A DNA stretch of 64,000 bases from JAAXIE01 sp965263155 (GCA_965263155.1 OZ253586.1:1798001-1862000), one strand, 5' to 3'; counted from the first letter of the stretch, positions 42,075-50,697 are shown. Numbers and translations: made by a program. Notes: a model not told the origin generated them from the sequence alone.

Positions 42075-42089
42075 GGATAGGGTTGTAGC

Positions 42090-42122
42090 AGCCGCTTCGG
42101 CCTACGCTTGGCCGAAGCGGCT
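42090..42122. terminator. Bidirectional hairpin between convergent genes
   Basis: AGCCGCTTCGGCC (42090-42102) pairs perfectly with GGCCGAAGCGGCT (42110-42122) across a 7-base loop. It ends the amidohydrolase gene on one strand and overlaps the last codons of the cupin gene on the other. No clear U-run follows. Confidence 0.65.
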
Positions 42123-43178
42123 GGTTACCGGCTGGTGGCCGCCGTGCTCGGTGTAGGGTTCCTCGCGGTAGAGGGAGAGGGCTTTCATGACCGGGATGTC
42201 CTGGATGGAGAAGAGGATGGCCTCTTGGTCTCCTTCGCAGGCGTGCTCGTGCCAAGCCCATGAGGGCAGGACGAAGAAGTCGCCCTCGCTCCAGTCGAAC
42301 CGCTGCCCATCGATGACGCTGTGTCCGGAGCCTTGGAACACTTGGTACACTTTGCTGCTGGTATGGCGATGGGCCTTGGTGTGAACGCCGGGGCGTATCA
42401 TCTGCACCCAGCAGGCCATGGTGCGCAGGACAGGGCCGCCGGTGACGGGGTCACGGTATTCCATAGCTACGTCGTCGTGGGGATCGCAAGGCATCTCAGC
42501 CATGCCGGATAGGGCATCGTAGGTGCGGTCCCATTTGTAATGCCATAGGGAGGAGTAGGGAACCTGCGGGTCTTCCCAAGTGGGACGCAGGGCACCGGCT
42601 GCGTACTTGCGGGCTGACGTACCCGTACCCTCAATGGGCTGGACGTCTTCGGGGAACTGCTCATAAAAGTTGGCCTTGAGATAGCGCACCAAGGGGATGT
42701 CTAGGCCGTCCATCCAGATCATCGGCTCGTTACCCTCGTTGGAGTGGTCATGCCAAGTCCAAGAGGGCGTCAGCACCAAGTCCCCCGGCTCCATCCAGCA
42801 CTTGTCGCCGTTCACCGTGGTGTAGGCGCCCTTGCCCTTCAGTATCCAGCGGATGGCGGTGGGGGTGTGGCGGTGGGCCGGAGCGGTCTCGCCCGGCAGC
42901 AGCAGTTGTATGGCGGTATGCAGCGTCTGGGTCGAGCCACGGGCCAGACCCGGAGTGGTGAGGCGCATGGTGCGACGCTGCACATCAGCGCCCGGAGCGA
43001 CGATACTACCGCTTTTCAACACCAGAGGCTCGACTTGGGACCAGCGCCACAGGAAAGGCTTGATTTCTGGGGGGCGTTCGCCTTCACCTTCGACCCATCC
43101 TGGCATGAGGCTGATGCCTTCGGCGGTGTTGTAGTAAGTCTGCAATTCTTCCGAGGTGAGCCTGTCTTGAATCGCCAT
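42102..43178 (-). CDS. Bicupin, gentisate 1,2-dioxygenase-like
   Basis: The 358-residue protein has two cupin domains. The first carries LLPGETAPAHRHTPTAIRWI, LVLTPSWTWHDHSNEG; the second carries IRPGVHTKAHRHTSSKVYQV, GDFFVLPSWAWHEHACEG. Both have the two-His plus distal His metal pattern, which is complete in each domain. Gentisate 1,2-dioxygenase and related ring-cleaving enzymes share this layout and length. It would open a hydroxylated aromatic ring made by the Rieske or HpaB-like enzymes encoded nearby, which is inference from context. GGAGA lies 8-10 bases before the ATG. Confidence 0.9.
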   Translation of the reverse strand: MAIQDRLTSEELQTYYNTAEGISLMPGWVEGEGERPPEIKPFLWRWSQVEPLVLKSGSIVAPGADVQRRTMRLTTPGLARGSTQTLHTAIQLLLPGETAPAHRHTPTAIRWILKGKGAYTTVNGDKCWMEPGDLVLTPSWTWHDHSNEGNEPMIWMDGLDIPLVRYLKANFYEQFPEDVQPIEGTGTSARKYAAGALRPTWEDPQVPYSSLWHYKWDRTYDALSGMAEMPCDPHDDVAMEYRDPVTGGPVLRTMACWVQMIRPGVHTKAHRHTSSKVYQVFQGSGHSVIDGQRFDWSEGDFFVLPSWAWHEHACEGDQEAILFSIQDIPVMKALSLYREEPYTEHGGHQPVTSRFGQA

Positions 43179-43266
43179 CGTGCGATCTCCTAAGAGTAGA
43201 TTGGCGTTATTGTAGCAGATTGGCGGTCCCGTCCCCTGTCACTTATGCGTAGGCAGCACGAGAGCA

Positions 43267-43355
43267 GCCACGAGGGTTGCCCCTACGATGTGGCATCCCG
43301 TACAAGTCTCATGGCTTTTGTAGAAGAGGCGACCTGTAGGGGTACCCTTGTGGGA
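43267..43355. repeat. Inverted repeat element
   Basis: GCCACGAGGGTTGCCCCTAC (43267-43286) and GTAGGGGTACCCTTGTGGGA (43336-43355) are imperfect inverted copies (16 of 20 positions), resembling a dispersed GTAGGGGCAACCCT-type repeat. A shorter pairing CGTAGG...CCTACG also lies at 43250-43288. Confidence 0.45.
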
Positions 43356-43385
43356 GTCCGATAAGGAGACGAGCGAGCGATACGG

Positions 43386-43391
43386 TATAAT
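43386..43391 (+). promoter_or_regulatory. -10 box upstream of the VOC gene
   Basis: Consensus TATAAT 31 bases before ATG 43423. An ATG overlaps its end (43390), but no Shine-Dalgarno precedes that one. The -35 region is weak. Confidence 0.4.
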
Positions 43392-43422
43392 GGCGGCAGT
43401 CAATCCGCTACAGGGGGCACTG

Positions 43423-43857
43423 ATGATAAAGCCAACACGTTTGGGGCATGCAGTGATACGGGTGAGGGACCTAGCAAGGTCCGAGGAGTTCTACAACAAG
43501 TTCTTAGGGTTGGAAGTTAAGGGCCGTGGTGGCGACAGCATGGTCTTCTTCCGCAGCAACAAGGACGTGGACCATGACCTTGCCATACAGCGGCTCGGGG
43601 ACGACGCACCTGGTCCTGAGGAGACCAGAGTGGGCCTGTACCACTTGGCATTCGAGTTCGACTCCTTCGACCAGGTGCGAGAGGCCTACCGGATGGCGCG
43701 TGAGATGGGCGTACGAATCGCGGGATACGGAGACCATGGTGAGATCAAAGGCCTCTACGTACTCGACCCCGATGGCATTGAGATCGAGTTGTACGCCGAG
43801 GCCCCGGAGCTTAAGGACACACCTCTGGAAGAGGTGCTGGCAGGCGTTCCCGCCTAA
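43423..43857 (+). CDS. VOC (glyoxalase/ring-cleavage dioxygenase superfamily) protein
   Basis: A 144-residue single-unit VOC protein starting MIKPTRLGHAVIRVRDLARS. Metal-ligand positions are H9 (LGHAVI), H70-region (LYHLAFEFDSFDQVREAYRM) and a C-terminal Glu in DPDGIEIELYAEAPE. These are complete, so a metal-dependent reaction such as ring-opening, epimerisation or glutathione addition is possible. GGGGG lies 5-9 bases before the ATG. It sits next to the bicupin cluster but on the other strand. A palindromic terminator follows. Confidence 0.87.
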   Translation: MIKPTRLGHAVIRVRDLARSEEFYNKFLGLEVKGRGGDSMVFFRSNKDVDHDLAIQRLGDDAPGPEETRVGLYHLAFEFDSFDQVREAYRMAREMGVRIAGYGDHGEIKGLYVLDPDGIEIELYAEAPELKDTPLEEVLAGVPA

Positions 43858-43872
43858 CGACACGCAACAAAA

Positions 43873-43903
43873 ACTCCCTCCCCGATTTACAGGGGGAGGG
43901 AGT
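43873..43903. terminator. Hairpin terminator after the VOC gene
   Basis: ACTCCCTCCCC (43873-43883) pairs with GGGGAGGGAGT (43893-43903) across a 9-base loop. Downstream bases include only a short T stretch (GTTT), so this may be an imperfect intrinsic terminator. Confidence 0.65.
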
Positions 43904-43972
43904 CGCGTTTCTCCGTCTCAAGCTTCCGTCATTGCGGCTTTCGTCGCGGTGGCGGAAGTTTTGTAGATGGCC

Positions 43973-44914
43973 CTAGTCGCCAGAGGCTGCCAAGCGGTGG
44001 GCGGCTTCCTGCCGGTAGTCGTCCACCAAGTCTGTGGCTTGGGACTCAGCGTCGAGCATGTTCCAGCTCAGCATCCAATCGTGAGTGCGCTGAAGCTCGT
44101 CCTCGGGTATCGGGGCAGGCTCCACCACCTGCAGGCGACTGACGGGGAAGTCATCCACGGTAAGGGCTGCTACGTCGGGGTCGGCGCGGTGGTGGTTGAT
44201 GAAGTACTGCATATACTTCCGCTTGTCGGCGTTTATGTGCTGTACCGCGGTGCGTACGGCTCTGCTGAAGGCGGCGTAGGTCTCGGCATCAACGCCCTGA
44301 GTGGCCACCTCGGTGCCGTGGAAGGGGGCCATCACCATCACGCGGCAGCCTGCTTTCTCGGCTACCGTTATGTAAGGTTCGGTGAGCGTTGTGGCGTCTA
44401 TTTCGCCCTTCATGATGGAGGCGAGGCGAGTGCGGGAGGAGTTGGCTGCGAGGCAGGTCTTGATCATATCACGGGGTACAAATCCCTCCAGCATGAGTAG
44501 CGCTAGGTAATGAGTGCCAGCGAAGTAGGGCACTCCTACGACTTTGTTGGCCAACTGTTGCGGGGTGTAGACCGACGACCATGTGGGCACAACGATAGCG
44601 CCATAGGCGATGATCGCTCGCCGTCCGATCTGGCGTGCCTCGACAGAGCTGTCCTGAACCCTGCGGTAGTTGCCCCACTCGCAGGCGTTGTACATGCCAG
44701 CTTGGCCTGTCTCGAAGCTACTGGCGTGACTGCCAAAGGGGTCCGCTGTGTTGGCCACGGTGACCGTAGTGTCGGTGGCCATGGGCGCCTCTTGGCCACG
44801 CTCGATGAACTCGACGTCCAGTCCCTCGGAGGCGAACAGGCCCTCGTGGTACGCAACCAACTCAGGCAGTCCTTGGAAGGGGGCTGTGGTCTCCAAAAGC
44901 AACTTCTTGGCCAT
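43973..44914 (-). CDS. NMT1/THI5-like (periplasmic-binding-protein fold) protein without signal peptide
   Basis: A 313-residue PBP-type protein beginning MAKKLLLETTAPFQGLPELV, with no signal peptide or lipobox. Family features are GLFASEGLDVEFIERGQ, GRRAIIAYGAIVVPTWSSVY, QQLANKVVGVPYFAGTHYLA and KGEIDATTLTEPYITVAEKA. The start is well placed for the fold, so it seems cytoplasmic. No ABC permease or ATPase gene is in the window. Related cytoplasmic members include THI5 pyrimidine synthase and 4,5-dihydroxyphthalate decarboxylase. The THI5 cysteine cluster is absent. It may be an enzyme rather than a transporter component. Confidence 0.78.
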   Translation of the reverse strand: MAKKLLLETTAPFQGLPELVAYHEGLFASEGLDVEFIERGQEAPMATDTTVTVANTADPFGSHASSFETGQAGMYNACEWGNYRRVQDSSVEARQIGRRAIIAYGAIVVPTWSSVYTPQQLANKVVGVPYFAGTHYLALLMLEGFVPRDMIKTCLAANSSRTRLASIMKGEIDATTLTEPYITVAEKAGCRVMVMAPFHGTEVATQGVDAETYAAFSRAVRTAVQHINADKRKYMQYFINHHRADPDVAALTVDDFPVSRLQVVEPAPIPEDELQRTHDWMLSWNMLDAESQATDLVDDYRQEAAHRLAASGD

Positions 44915-44979
44915 GGTTTCGACTTCACCTTTCGCTAGGTTCTGCTTGTGGATTCAAGCTCAAGTTAACACGGGGCCGC

Positions 44980-45903
44980 TCACTCCGTCCAGATATGGGT
45001 GACGTGGCTGGCGACCACCTGCTCATAGGTGGCATCGGTGGAGAGCAAGCCGATGTCTCGGGCGAAGGCATTCATGTTGGCCACCACCTCGGGGGATATG
45101 GAGGGGTCGTAGTACGGCAGGTCGCGAGTTACCAACTCGGTGATGAGTGCGGCCTCGGAGGCTGGAAAGAGGCGCTCCCCTACCTCAGTGGCGCGGTGGG
45201 GATTCGCCTTCAGCTCTTTTTGCACCTTCACTATAGCTCGCACCGCGGCTGAGACGGTCTCCGGCTCCTGCTCGATAGTACTGTCCTTGGTGACCAGAGC
45301 CGGAAAGGTGTAGTAGTGGGAAGCGGGAGGGCCGTCGCCACGCCGCACGTCCAGCACTACTGAACCCACGCCGCTGCGCACCGCAACCTCGCTGGCCATG
45401 GCGTTGGCCCAGAACCCGTCGATGACGCCTTCCTTCAGGGCTTGGGCGGCGTGTACTCCAAAGGAGACGCCGGGGTCCGACGCGCCTGGAACCAAGCCGA
45501 CCTCGATGTTGTCGCCTACGGGGTCCAGACCTGCCTCCACCAGCAGACGGCGGAACGTGGAGTCTGGGCCGGGAGCTGCCCCGATGCGCCTCCCCTTGAG
45601 GGCCTGCAGATCGCCACGCGCGATGCCCAAGTCGGCGCGCATGATGAGGAGCCAATACGTGCGCTGGGCTAGGGCTGCTATGAGCTTGGCACCTTTCCAA
45701 TCTTGGAAGGCCTGCAGGGTGGCATGGGCCGACCCAGCCACGAAGTCCAGCTCGCCGTCCCGCAACGCCTCCATGCAGCGTGGAACGGGATAGACCAGAG
45801 ACAACTCGGCGTCCAGACCCTCGGCCTCGAAGAAGCCGAGTTCCACGGCTGCCACGGCTGGGAAGTAGGAGTTGGAGATTAGATCGGGCACGGCAATACG
45901 CAT
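44980..45903 (-). CDS. NMT1/THI5-like protein without signal peptide
   Basis: The 307-residue product starts MRIAVPDLISNSYFPAVAAV, directly with the first strand of the PBP fold, and has LGFFEAEGLDAELSLVYPVP, FVAGSAHATLQAFQDWKGAK, GRRIGAAPGPDSTFRRLLVE and KEGVIDGFWANAMASEVAVR. GAAGGAGA precedes the ATG at 9-15 bases. It is upstream of the protein at 43973 with a 65-base gap in the same direction, so they form an operon. Leaderless like its neighbour. Ligand or reaction unknown. Confidence 0.78.
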   Translation of the reverse strand: MRIAVPDLISNSYFPAVAAVELGFFEAEGLDAELSLVYPVPRCMEALRDGELDFVAGSAHATLQAFQDWKGAKLIAALAQRTYWLLIMRADLGIARGDLQALKGRRIGAAPGPDSTFRRLLVEAGLDPVGDNIEVGLVPGASDPGVSFGVHAAQALKEGVIDGFWANAMASEVAVRSGVGSVVLDVRRGDGPPASHYYTFPALVTKDSTIEQEPETVSAAVRAIVKVQKELKANPHRATEVGERLFPASEAALITELVTRDLPYYDPSISPEVVANMNAFARDIGLLSTDATYEQVVASHVTHIWTE

Positions 45904-46002
45904 TCGTGAGTCTCCTTCCAGTTAAGGGCCTCCTTCGAAGTAGAAGACTCTTGGCGCCAGCATACGTTAGTAGCCTATCAGATTCCAGCAAGGCTAGGAG
46001 GC

Positions 46003-46353
46003 TCACCGCGCGATAACCCTTAAGGCCGTACCAATAGAGACTAAAAGGACAGGAAAAGCGATGAGAAGTGCAGCATAGAACAACCAAACCAAGCCTAATA
46101 TAATCGCGGTTAGCGCGAGCCATAAGAGAACACTGGCTGCGACTAGAATTGAGAGGCGACCCGATAACAAAATCGCACTGGCACTCCCGGCACACAACAG
46201 AAGTAATGTCCCGAAAGCAAAAAAGTAGCCAACGACTGGGAAATCCTGGGAGCGTACCAGCACTGAGACTAACAGGGAGATACTCACGCACACCCCTAGC
46301 ACGCCACCAACCGCCAATAGCCAATCGCTCGCTACCCTAGCTCGGCCCCTCAT
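46003..46353 (-). CDS. Small multi-pass membrane protein, function unknown
   Basis: A 116-residue hydrophobic protein with about four helices: WLLAVGGVLGVCVSISLLVS, VVGYFFAFGTLLLLCAGSAS, LSILVAASVLLWLALTAIIL and LVWLFYAALLIAFPVLLVSI. The N-terminus is basic (MRGRARVAS) and the C-terminus is short and basic. No motif recognised and no strong Shine-Dalgarno. It lies alone between the NMT1-like gene pair and a carboxymuconolactone-decarboxylase-family gene. Confidence 0.6.
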   Translation of the reverse strand: MRGRARVASDWLLAVGGVLGVCVSISLLVSVLVRSQDFPVVGYFFAFGTLLLLCAGSASAILLSGRLSILVAASVLLWLALTAIILGLVWLFYAALLIAFPVLLVSIGTALRVIAR

Positions 46354-46614
46354 GACAGAGAAAACTCCTCTACGAGTGAAGCGGTTTAGGGAGTTCTACC
46401 CCCTTGGCACACTGCCTCCCGGAAGAAGGACAATTCACCCTCGGTCATGCTGCAAGCATATGAGTGGCCAGCCTCGGTACCGGACCATTCTGCGTACCGT
46501 GTGTACTCAACTTCTTAAGGCTTGCATTGCGGGGTCATCAGACAACTCTCCAATAATGCATCAGACTCCGGAGCGGTCGCGGGTAGAACAAATAACCAAA
46601 TGGCGAGTCTTAAC

Positions 46615-47175
46615 CTATACAGGCAGCACTGGCTCGGTCATATCGTCGGGCAGGTCGATGGTGAAGGCGTTGGCGTTCAGGGCCAGCATCCGGTAGTAGC
46701 CCATGAAGGTGGTGAACTCCGTTAGTCCCTGAGCGCCCAACTGGTCCAGGGCGGCTTGGAAGGTCTCTTGGCTCACTTGGTTGGTGCTGGTCAGCTCCGT
46801 CCCGTAGTTGACCACGGCTGCGTCCTCGGGGTTGAGGGCTGGCAGGGGGCGCTTGTCACGCAGGGCGTCGACCAGTTCGTCGCTGAGTCCGGCACGGCGT
46901 CCGGCTGCGCAATGGGCGTTCCAGACGAACTGGCAGTCCATGGAACGGGCCCCTATGAGTCCTGCGAGGCGTCGCACTTTCTCCGATAGGGAACTCTGCT
47001 CGCCCAAGTACTCGGAGAGGCGGTTGGCCCTCACCGCCATCTCAGGGCTGTTGATCAGCACGGAGGTCGGCCCGACGGTGGGGGGACGTCCTCGGATGGC
47101 GGTGATTTCGTCATAGGCTGCTTGGTGCTCGGGGGCCACCTGATCACGGGTGACAGTTGGTGTTCGTCGTGGCAT
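46615..47175 (-). CDS. Carboxymuconolactone decarboxylase (AhpD-like) family protein
   Basis: The 186-residue protein has the CMD core: LSEKVRRLAGLIGARSMDCQ followed by FVWNAHCAAGRRAGLSDELV. The pattern is E-x-x-x-x-x-x-x-A-R-x-x-x-C-Q-x-x-W-x-x-H; the CxxC of AhpD is replaced by C-x7-C with His between. The C-terminus has FTTFMGYYRMLALNANAFTI. Such proteins are decarboxylases, peroxidase-like proteins or unknown. It lies 46 bases downstream of the third NMT1-like gene, so it may share its function. Only AAAGG precedes the ATG. Confidence 0.85.
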   Translation of the reverse strand: MPRRTPTVTRDQVAPEHQAAYDEITAIRGRPPTVGPTSVLINSPEMAVRANRLSEYLGEQSSLSEKVRRLAGLIGARSMDCQFVWNAHCAAGRRAGLSDELVDALRDKRPLPALNPEDAAVVNYGTELTSTNQVSQETFQAALDQLGAQGLTEFTTFMGYYRMLALNANAFTIDLPDDMTEPVLPV

Positions 47176-47221
47176 GGTTTCCAGCCTTTCTTGATACGAT
47201 TACGCTATTTTCGGGGGCGTC

Positions 47222-48139
47222 TTACTCCCAAGCTCGGTTGTCGACGACCGACTCGTAGGTGGCGCCGGGGGCTACCAGGTCGGGGTAGCCCTGCATCCAT
47301 TGGTAGGTGCGCTCGAACCGCTCGCGGGTGTAGGGCATGGGGGCGGCGTATAGCAGGCGCCATGTCTGCAACTCATGGGGTTCCAGCAAGCCTCCAGCCT
47401 CTTGGGAGATGTGGTGGGCATAGTGGCCGGGACTGGCGGCGATGAGCTTCGCAGCCTTGGCCTGAGCGCGGAACATGGCAGCTAGGGTAGGGCCGTCGGT
47501 GTCGTTGCCAGCGGCTTCGCTGCGGGTGGAGTGGCTCTCGGTGATGATGCGATAGCCCTGTTTCTGGGCCACACTGATCCACGGCTCGTTGAAGGTTGCG
47601 GCCGCCACCTCGCCACGGCCCACGGCTTCGAAACGCTCGCGCATGGTGCCTGAGTTGACTACTCGAATTTCATCCTTGCGCAGGAAGCCTTCCAACATCT
47701 TCAGGGTAGTGAAATGGGAGCCGTTGAAGATGGTGACGGCGACCTCGTTGTTTGCCAACTGCTCAGGCTCGTAGATGTCGCTGTTAGGGCCGACCACTAT
47801 GGCGAACTTGGACATGGCAGAACCTAGGGCAACGATCTTGGCCTCCCTCTGCCCCGACTGTTCGCCGTCGACCGAGCGTTTCACTACACCCCACTCGCAC
47901 AGGCGGAACTGGTCGACGCCGCCTTGGTTGTAAAGGCTCTCCAGCGGGCGGTCAAAGATGGCCTCCCGCACATCCTGCGACTGGGTGGTCACTTGGGCGG
48001 AGCCGGGCGTCCGGACTAGCTCCACATCCAGCCGTTGCTCCTCGAACAGCCCCTCCTGATGGGCCACAATCACCGAGAGGGAATGGACGGCGTTGCTAAC
48101 GGATAGTCGCACCTTCTTGAGGCTGACATCGGTAGTCAT
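47222..48139 (-). CDS. NMT1/THI5-like protein without signal peptide
   Basis: About 305 residues. After MTTDVSLKKVRLSVSNAVHS the first strand of a PBP fold begins, with no signal peptide. It shares with the protein at 43973 the stretches LCEWGVVKRSVDGE-like (ACEWGNYRRVQDSS), YEPEQLANNEVAVTIFNGSH FTTLKMLEGF-type and RGEVAAATFNEPWISVAQKQ, so they are paralogues. ATG 48139 has GGAGCG upstream. Longer in-frame starts to 48253 give a non-homologous extension. Next gene downstream is CMD-family. No transporter membrane genes nearby, so a cytoplasmic enzymatic role is possible. Confidence 0.77.
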   Translation of the reverse strand: MTTDVSLKKVRLSVSNAVHSLSVIVAHQEGLFEEQRLDVELVRTPGSAQVTTQSQDVREAIFDRPLESLYNQGGVDQFRLCEWGVVKRSVDGEQSGQREAKIVALGSAMSKFAIVVGPNSDIYEPEQLANNEVAVTIFNGSHFTTLKMLEGFLRKDEIRVVNSGTMRERFEAVGRGEVAAATFNEPWISVAQKQGYRIITESHSTRSEAAGNDTDGPTLAAMFRAQAKAAKLIAASPGHYAHHISQEAGGLLEPHELQTWRLLYAAPMPYTRERFERTYQWMQGYPDLVAPGATYESVVDNRAWE

Positions 48140-48257
48140 CGGACACGCTCCAGTACGGCATCGGAGGCCGGAGTGATGGACGGGGGGATCGGATGGGAAC
48201 ATATCATCGGGGGAAGATAGCGTCAAGGAAAGGCGGGATGGTGGGCGGGGCACTGAG

Positions 48258-48485
48258 CTACGCAGTGACTAGCTCGATGCGATTGCCGTAACAGCAGAAG
48301 TCGGCGGTGTTGAATGTGGAGAGTCTGCGTTCCCATGGGCGAGCATGGTGGCGAAGATGTTGGGGTCGTGAATCTGGCGTCCTGATACGGGGATTCGCGG
48401 CACAGGGCGAGCAGCGCTTCAGTGACCTCGGGACCGCAACCTCTTGGTACCAAGGCCGTTGCCCAGTCTCCATATCGGCCTTCAT
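48258..48485 (-). pseudogene. Remnant of a VapC-like PIN-domain toxin
   Basis: Three successive frames carry recognisable PIN-domain pieces in the correct order: PEVTEALLALCRESP, then SGRQIHDPNIFATMLAHG, then ERRLSTFNTADFCCYGNRIE with LVTA and a TAG at 48258-48260. Joined, they are the C-terminal half of a PIN nuclease (D in IHDPNIFA and in NTADF are the catalytic acids). Two frameshifts and a missing N-terminal half mean it cannot make an active toxin. No antitoxin is found next to it. Confidence 0.65.
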
Positions 48486-48670
48486 GCCTGGCCAAGTGCG
48501 ATCATAGCCTGTTGATGTCTACTCTAGACTTACATCCTCTGAATTCAAACAGTAGCTCGCTTGTGGACAAACCCCTACTACCAACTTACCATGCCTTCGT
48601 CGCTCGTGACATGACCCACGACCCCGTCAACCCCTTTGGATGGCTGACAGCGATTTTAGGGAGTGGTCTT

Positions 48671-49726
48671 ATGGACATTGGAATACAGTTGCATCTGCCT
48701 ACTTACCGGGCGTTGACGGTGCCCCAGCTTGTAGAGCTGGGGCAGGTGGCCCAAGCTGGGGGAGTCGGCCAGATTTGGGTCACGGACAACTTGCAAAGCC
48801 GTAATGCCTTCGTCGTGCTGGCTGCCATGGCGGCCAGTGTGCCTGTGGATCTTGGGACGGCGGTGACGGTGCAGTACTTCCGCAACCCGGTGGATGTGGC
48901 CGATGCGGCGGGCGCCATCACAGAGATGATGGACAACCGTGAACTGGCCATCGGACTGGGGCGGGGTAACTCCAGGACTCCCAATCTGGTGGCATCGCCG
49001 AGGCCGGTGCGCATGTTGCGGGAGACGGCGCAGTGCCTCGGCAAGCTACTGTCCGGTGAGGCGGTCACCTTCGACAAGTACCCCAGCCTGGCGTCTCACT
49101 TCAATCTGATGCCGGAGCATACATTTCAGTTGAACTTCAAACCTAAAACCCCCATCCCACTCTACTGCGGGGCCAACGGGCCGCGGGGGCTGAGGGTTGG
49201 CGGGGAGTGCATGGATGGCCTGATTTTCGGAGGAGAGTTCAAGGCGGTGACCGGCACGGGCCGGATGCCGGAGCTACTAAAGACCTTCGACGACGCGGCC
49301 GTTAGCGTTGGCAAGACGCAGACGCTTCCAAAGGTGGCGGAGATAAAGCTCTCGGTATCCGCGGACCGCGAGAAGGCTCGCGCCTTCGCCCGAGGCAACG
49401 CTGGCAACCGGATGTTGAACCTGTACCGTCACGGCTATACTGCTGAGGACTTGGAGCGACTGGATGTCGGTCCAGAGTCGATTGCGCTGCTGGACAGTGC
49501 GGCCCGCGAGGGTACGCCACGCCAGCAGATCACCGAGCTGACTACCGATGCTATGGTGGACGCCATCTACGTAGCAGGCGAGCCTGCCGAGTGCCGCGAG
49601 CGTATGATGGAGGTCCGAGATGTGGCGCAAGGGTATGGCTACGAGCAACTCATGTTCTCGGAGCTAGGCCCTGATGCCGAAGAGAGCCTGCGCCTTCTCT
49701 GCGATGAAATCATCCCAGCACTGTAG
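48671..49726 (+). CDS. LLM-class flavin-dependent oxidoreductase (luciferase-like)
   Basis: A 351-residue luciferase-like TIM barrel starting MDIGIQLHLPTYRALTVPQL. Family features are GGVGQIWVTDNLQSRNAFVV, PVDLGTAVTVQYFRNPVDVA, DAAGAITEMMDNRELAIGLG and RTPNLVASPRPVRMLRETAQ. Similar proteins are F420-dependent tetrahydromethanopterin reductase-like or FMN-dependent monooxygenases. GGGAGTGG lies 5-12 bases before the ATG; a longer frame reaches back to 48422 without homology. It heads a probable operon with two deacetylase genes. Confidence 0.88.
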   Translation: MDIGIQLHLPTYRALTVPQLVELGQVAQAGGVGQIWVTDNLQSRNAFVVLAAMAASVPVDLGTAVTVQYFRNPVDVADAAGAITEMMDNRELAIGLGRGNSRTPNLVASPRPVRMLRETAQCLGKLLSGEAVTFDKYPSLASHFNLMPEHTFQLNFKPKTPIPLYCGANGPRGLRVGGECMDGLIFGGEFKAVTGTGRMPELLKTFDDAAVSVGKTQTLPKVAEIKLSVSADREKARAFARGNAGNRMLNLYRHGYTAEDLERLDVGPESIALLDSAAREGTPRQQITELTTDAMVDAIYVAGEPAECRERMMEVRDVAQGYGYEQLMFSELGPDAEESLRLLCDEIIPAL

Positions 49727-49778
49727 GAACATACCTCGGAGTAGACCGCCCTGACTCTCGAAGCAGGAGGTGTCCGAC

Positions 49779-50696
49779 GTGGCCTTGCCTCCCGACAGGA
49801 TCGCGTACAGCCCCATAATCGACCGGCCCAAAATCAAGTGGCCCAACGACGCCCGGGTCGCCTTCTGGGTGGCCCCAAACATTGAGCACTACGAGTACCT
49901 GCCACCACTGGACGGTGTGCGTAATCCGTGGCCGCGCATGCCCCACCCCGATGCCCAGCAGTACTCGAACCACGAGTACGGCAACCGGGTGGGCTTCTGG
50001 AGGCTGCTGGACGTTCTGGACAAGCACAAGATTAGGTGCTCGACCACCCTGAGCATCGGGGTGCTGCAACATTTTCCTGAAATTGCCGAGGCGATGCTGG
50101 CGCGGGACTGGACTTTCGTGAACCACGGCTTCTACAACACCCGCTATGTCACCACCTACAACGAGGAAGAGGAGCGACAGTTCCTGCTCGACTGCCGCGA
50201 GACGTTCAGGCAACTGACAGGCCGAGAACTCAAAGGGTATTCTGGCCCGGCCGCCTCCAACACGGAACGCACCCCCGACCTGCTGGCTGAGACAGGGTTC
50301 CTGTACCAGACCGACTGGAAGATCGACGACCAGCCTGTGCCGGTCAAGGTGAGGTCGGGGCGGCTGGCATGTGTGCCCTACACCTCGGAATTGAATGATG
50401 CTCCCCTTTACCGCCACCACTACGAGGCGGACTACTATGCTGAAATTTGCAAGGCGCAGTTCGACCAGCTGTATGAGGAGGGGGCGGAGAATGGCCGGGT
50501 GATGTGCATCGCCTTTCACCCGTATGCGACAGGACGTCCACACCGCGCGAAGTACCTAGACGATTTACTAGGGTACATCATGGGCCATTCCGGGGTGTGG
50601 CAGACAACCACCGACGAAATCGCTGAGTACTACTTGGCCAATTACTACGATCAAGAGATGGCCTACATCTCCGCGACCAGCGGGCAGGGAGGCTGA
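49779..50696 (+). CDS. Polysaccharide deacetylase/PuuE allantoinase-like protein
   Basis: The 305-residue protein belongs to the NodB-fold PuuE subgroup: WPNDARVAFWVAPNIEHYEY, SNHEYGNRVGFWRLLDVLDK, WTFVNHGFYNTRYVTTYNEE, ELKGYSGPAASNTERTPDLL and MCIAFHPYATGRPHRAKYLD. The His in FHPYATGRP and NHGF fit the metal/catalytic positions. Such enzymes hydrolyse allantoin, N-acetyl groups or C-N bonds in cyclic amides. GTG 49779 has AGGAGG 8 bases upstream. It is followed within 2 bases by a paralogous gene. No Asp-Asp at the usual TFDDG, as in PuuE. Confidence 0.85.
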   Translation: MALPPDRIAYSPIIDRPKIKWPNDARVAFWVAPNIEHYEYLPPLDGVRNPWPRMPHPDAQQYSNHEYGNRVGFWRLLDVLDKHKIRCSTTLSIGVLQHFPEIAEAMLARDWTFVNHGFYNTRYVTTYNEEEERQFLLDCRETFRQLTGRELKGYSGPAASNTERTPDLLAETGFLYQTDWKIDDQPVPVKVRSGRLACVPYTSELNDAPLYRHHYEADYYAEICKAQFDQLYEEGAENGRVMCIAFHPYATGRPHRAKYLDDLLGYIMGHSGVWQTTTDEIAEYYLANYYDQEMAYISATSGQGG

Positions 50697-50697
50697 T

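Noticed and set aside
43973..44914. THI5 pyrimidine synthase assignment
   Set aside because: The Cys-rich active-site motif of THI5 is not present in any of the three NMT1-like proteins.
46352..46696. Forward 114-codon frame
   Set aside because: No Shine-Dalgarno, no domain, and it overlaps the coding end of the CMD-family gene on the other strand.
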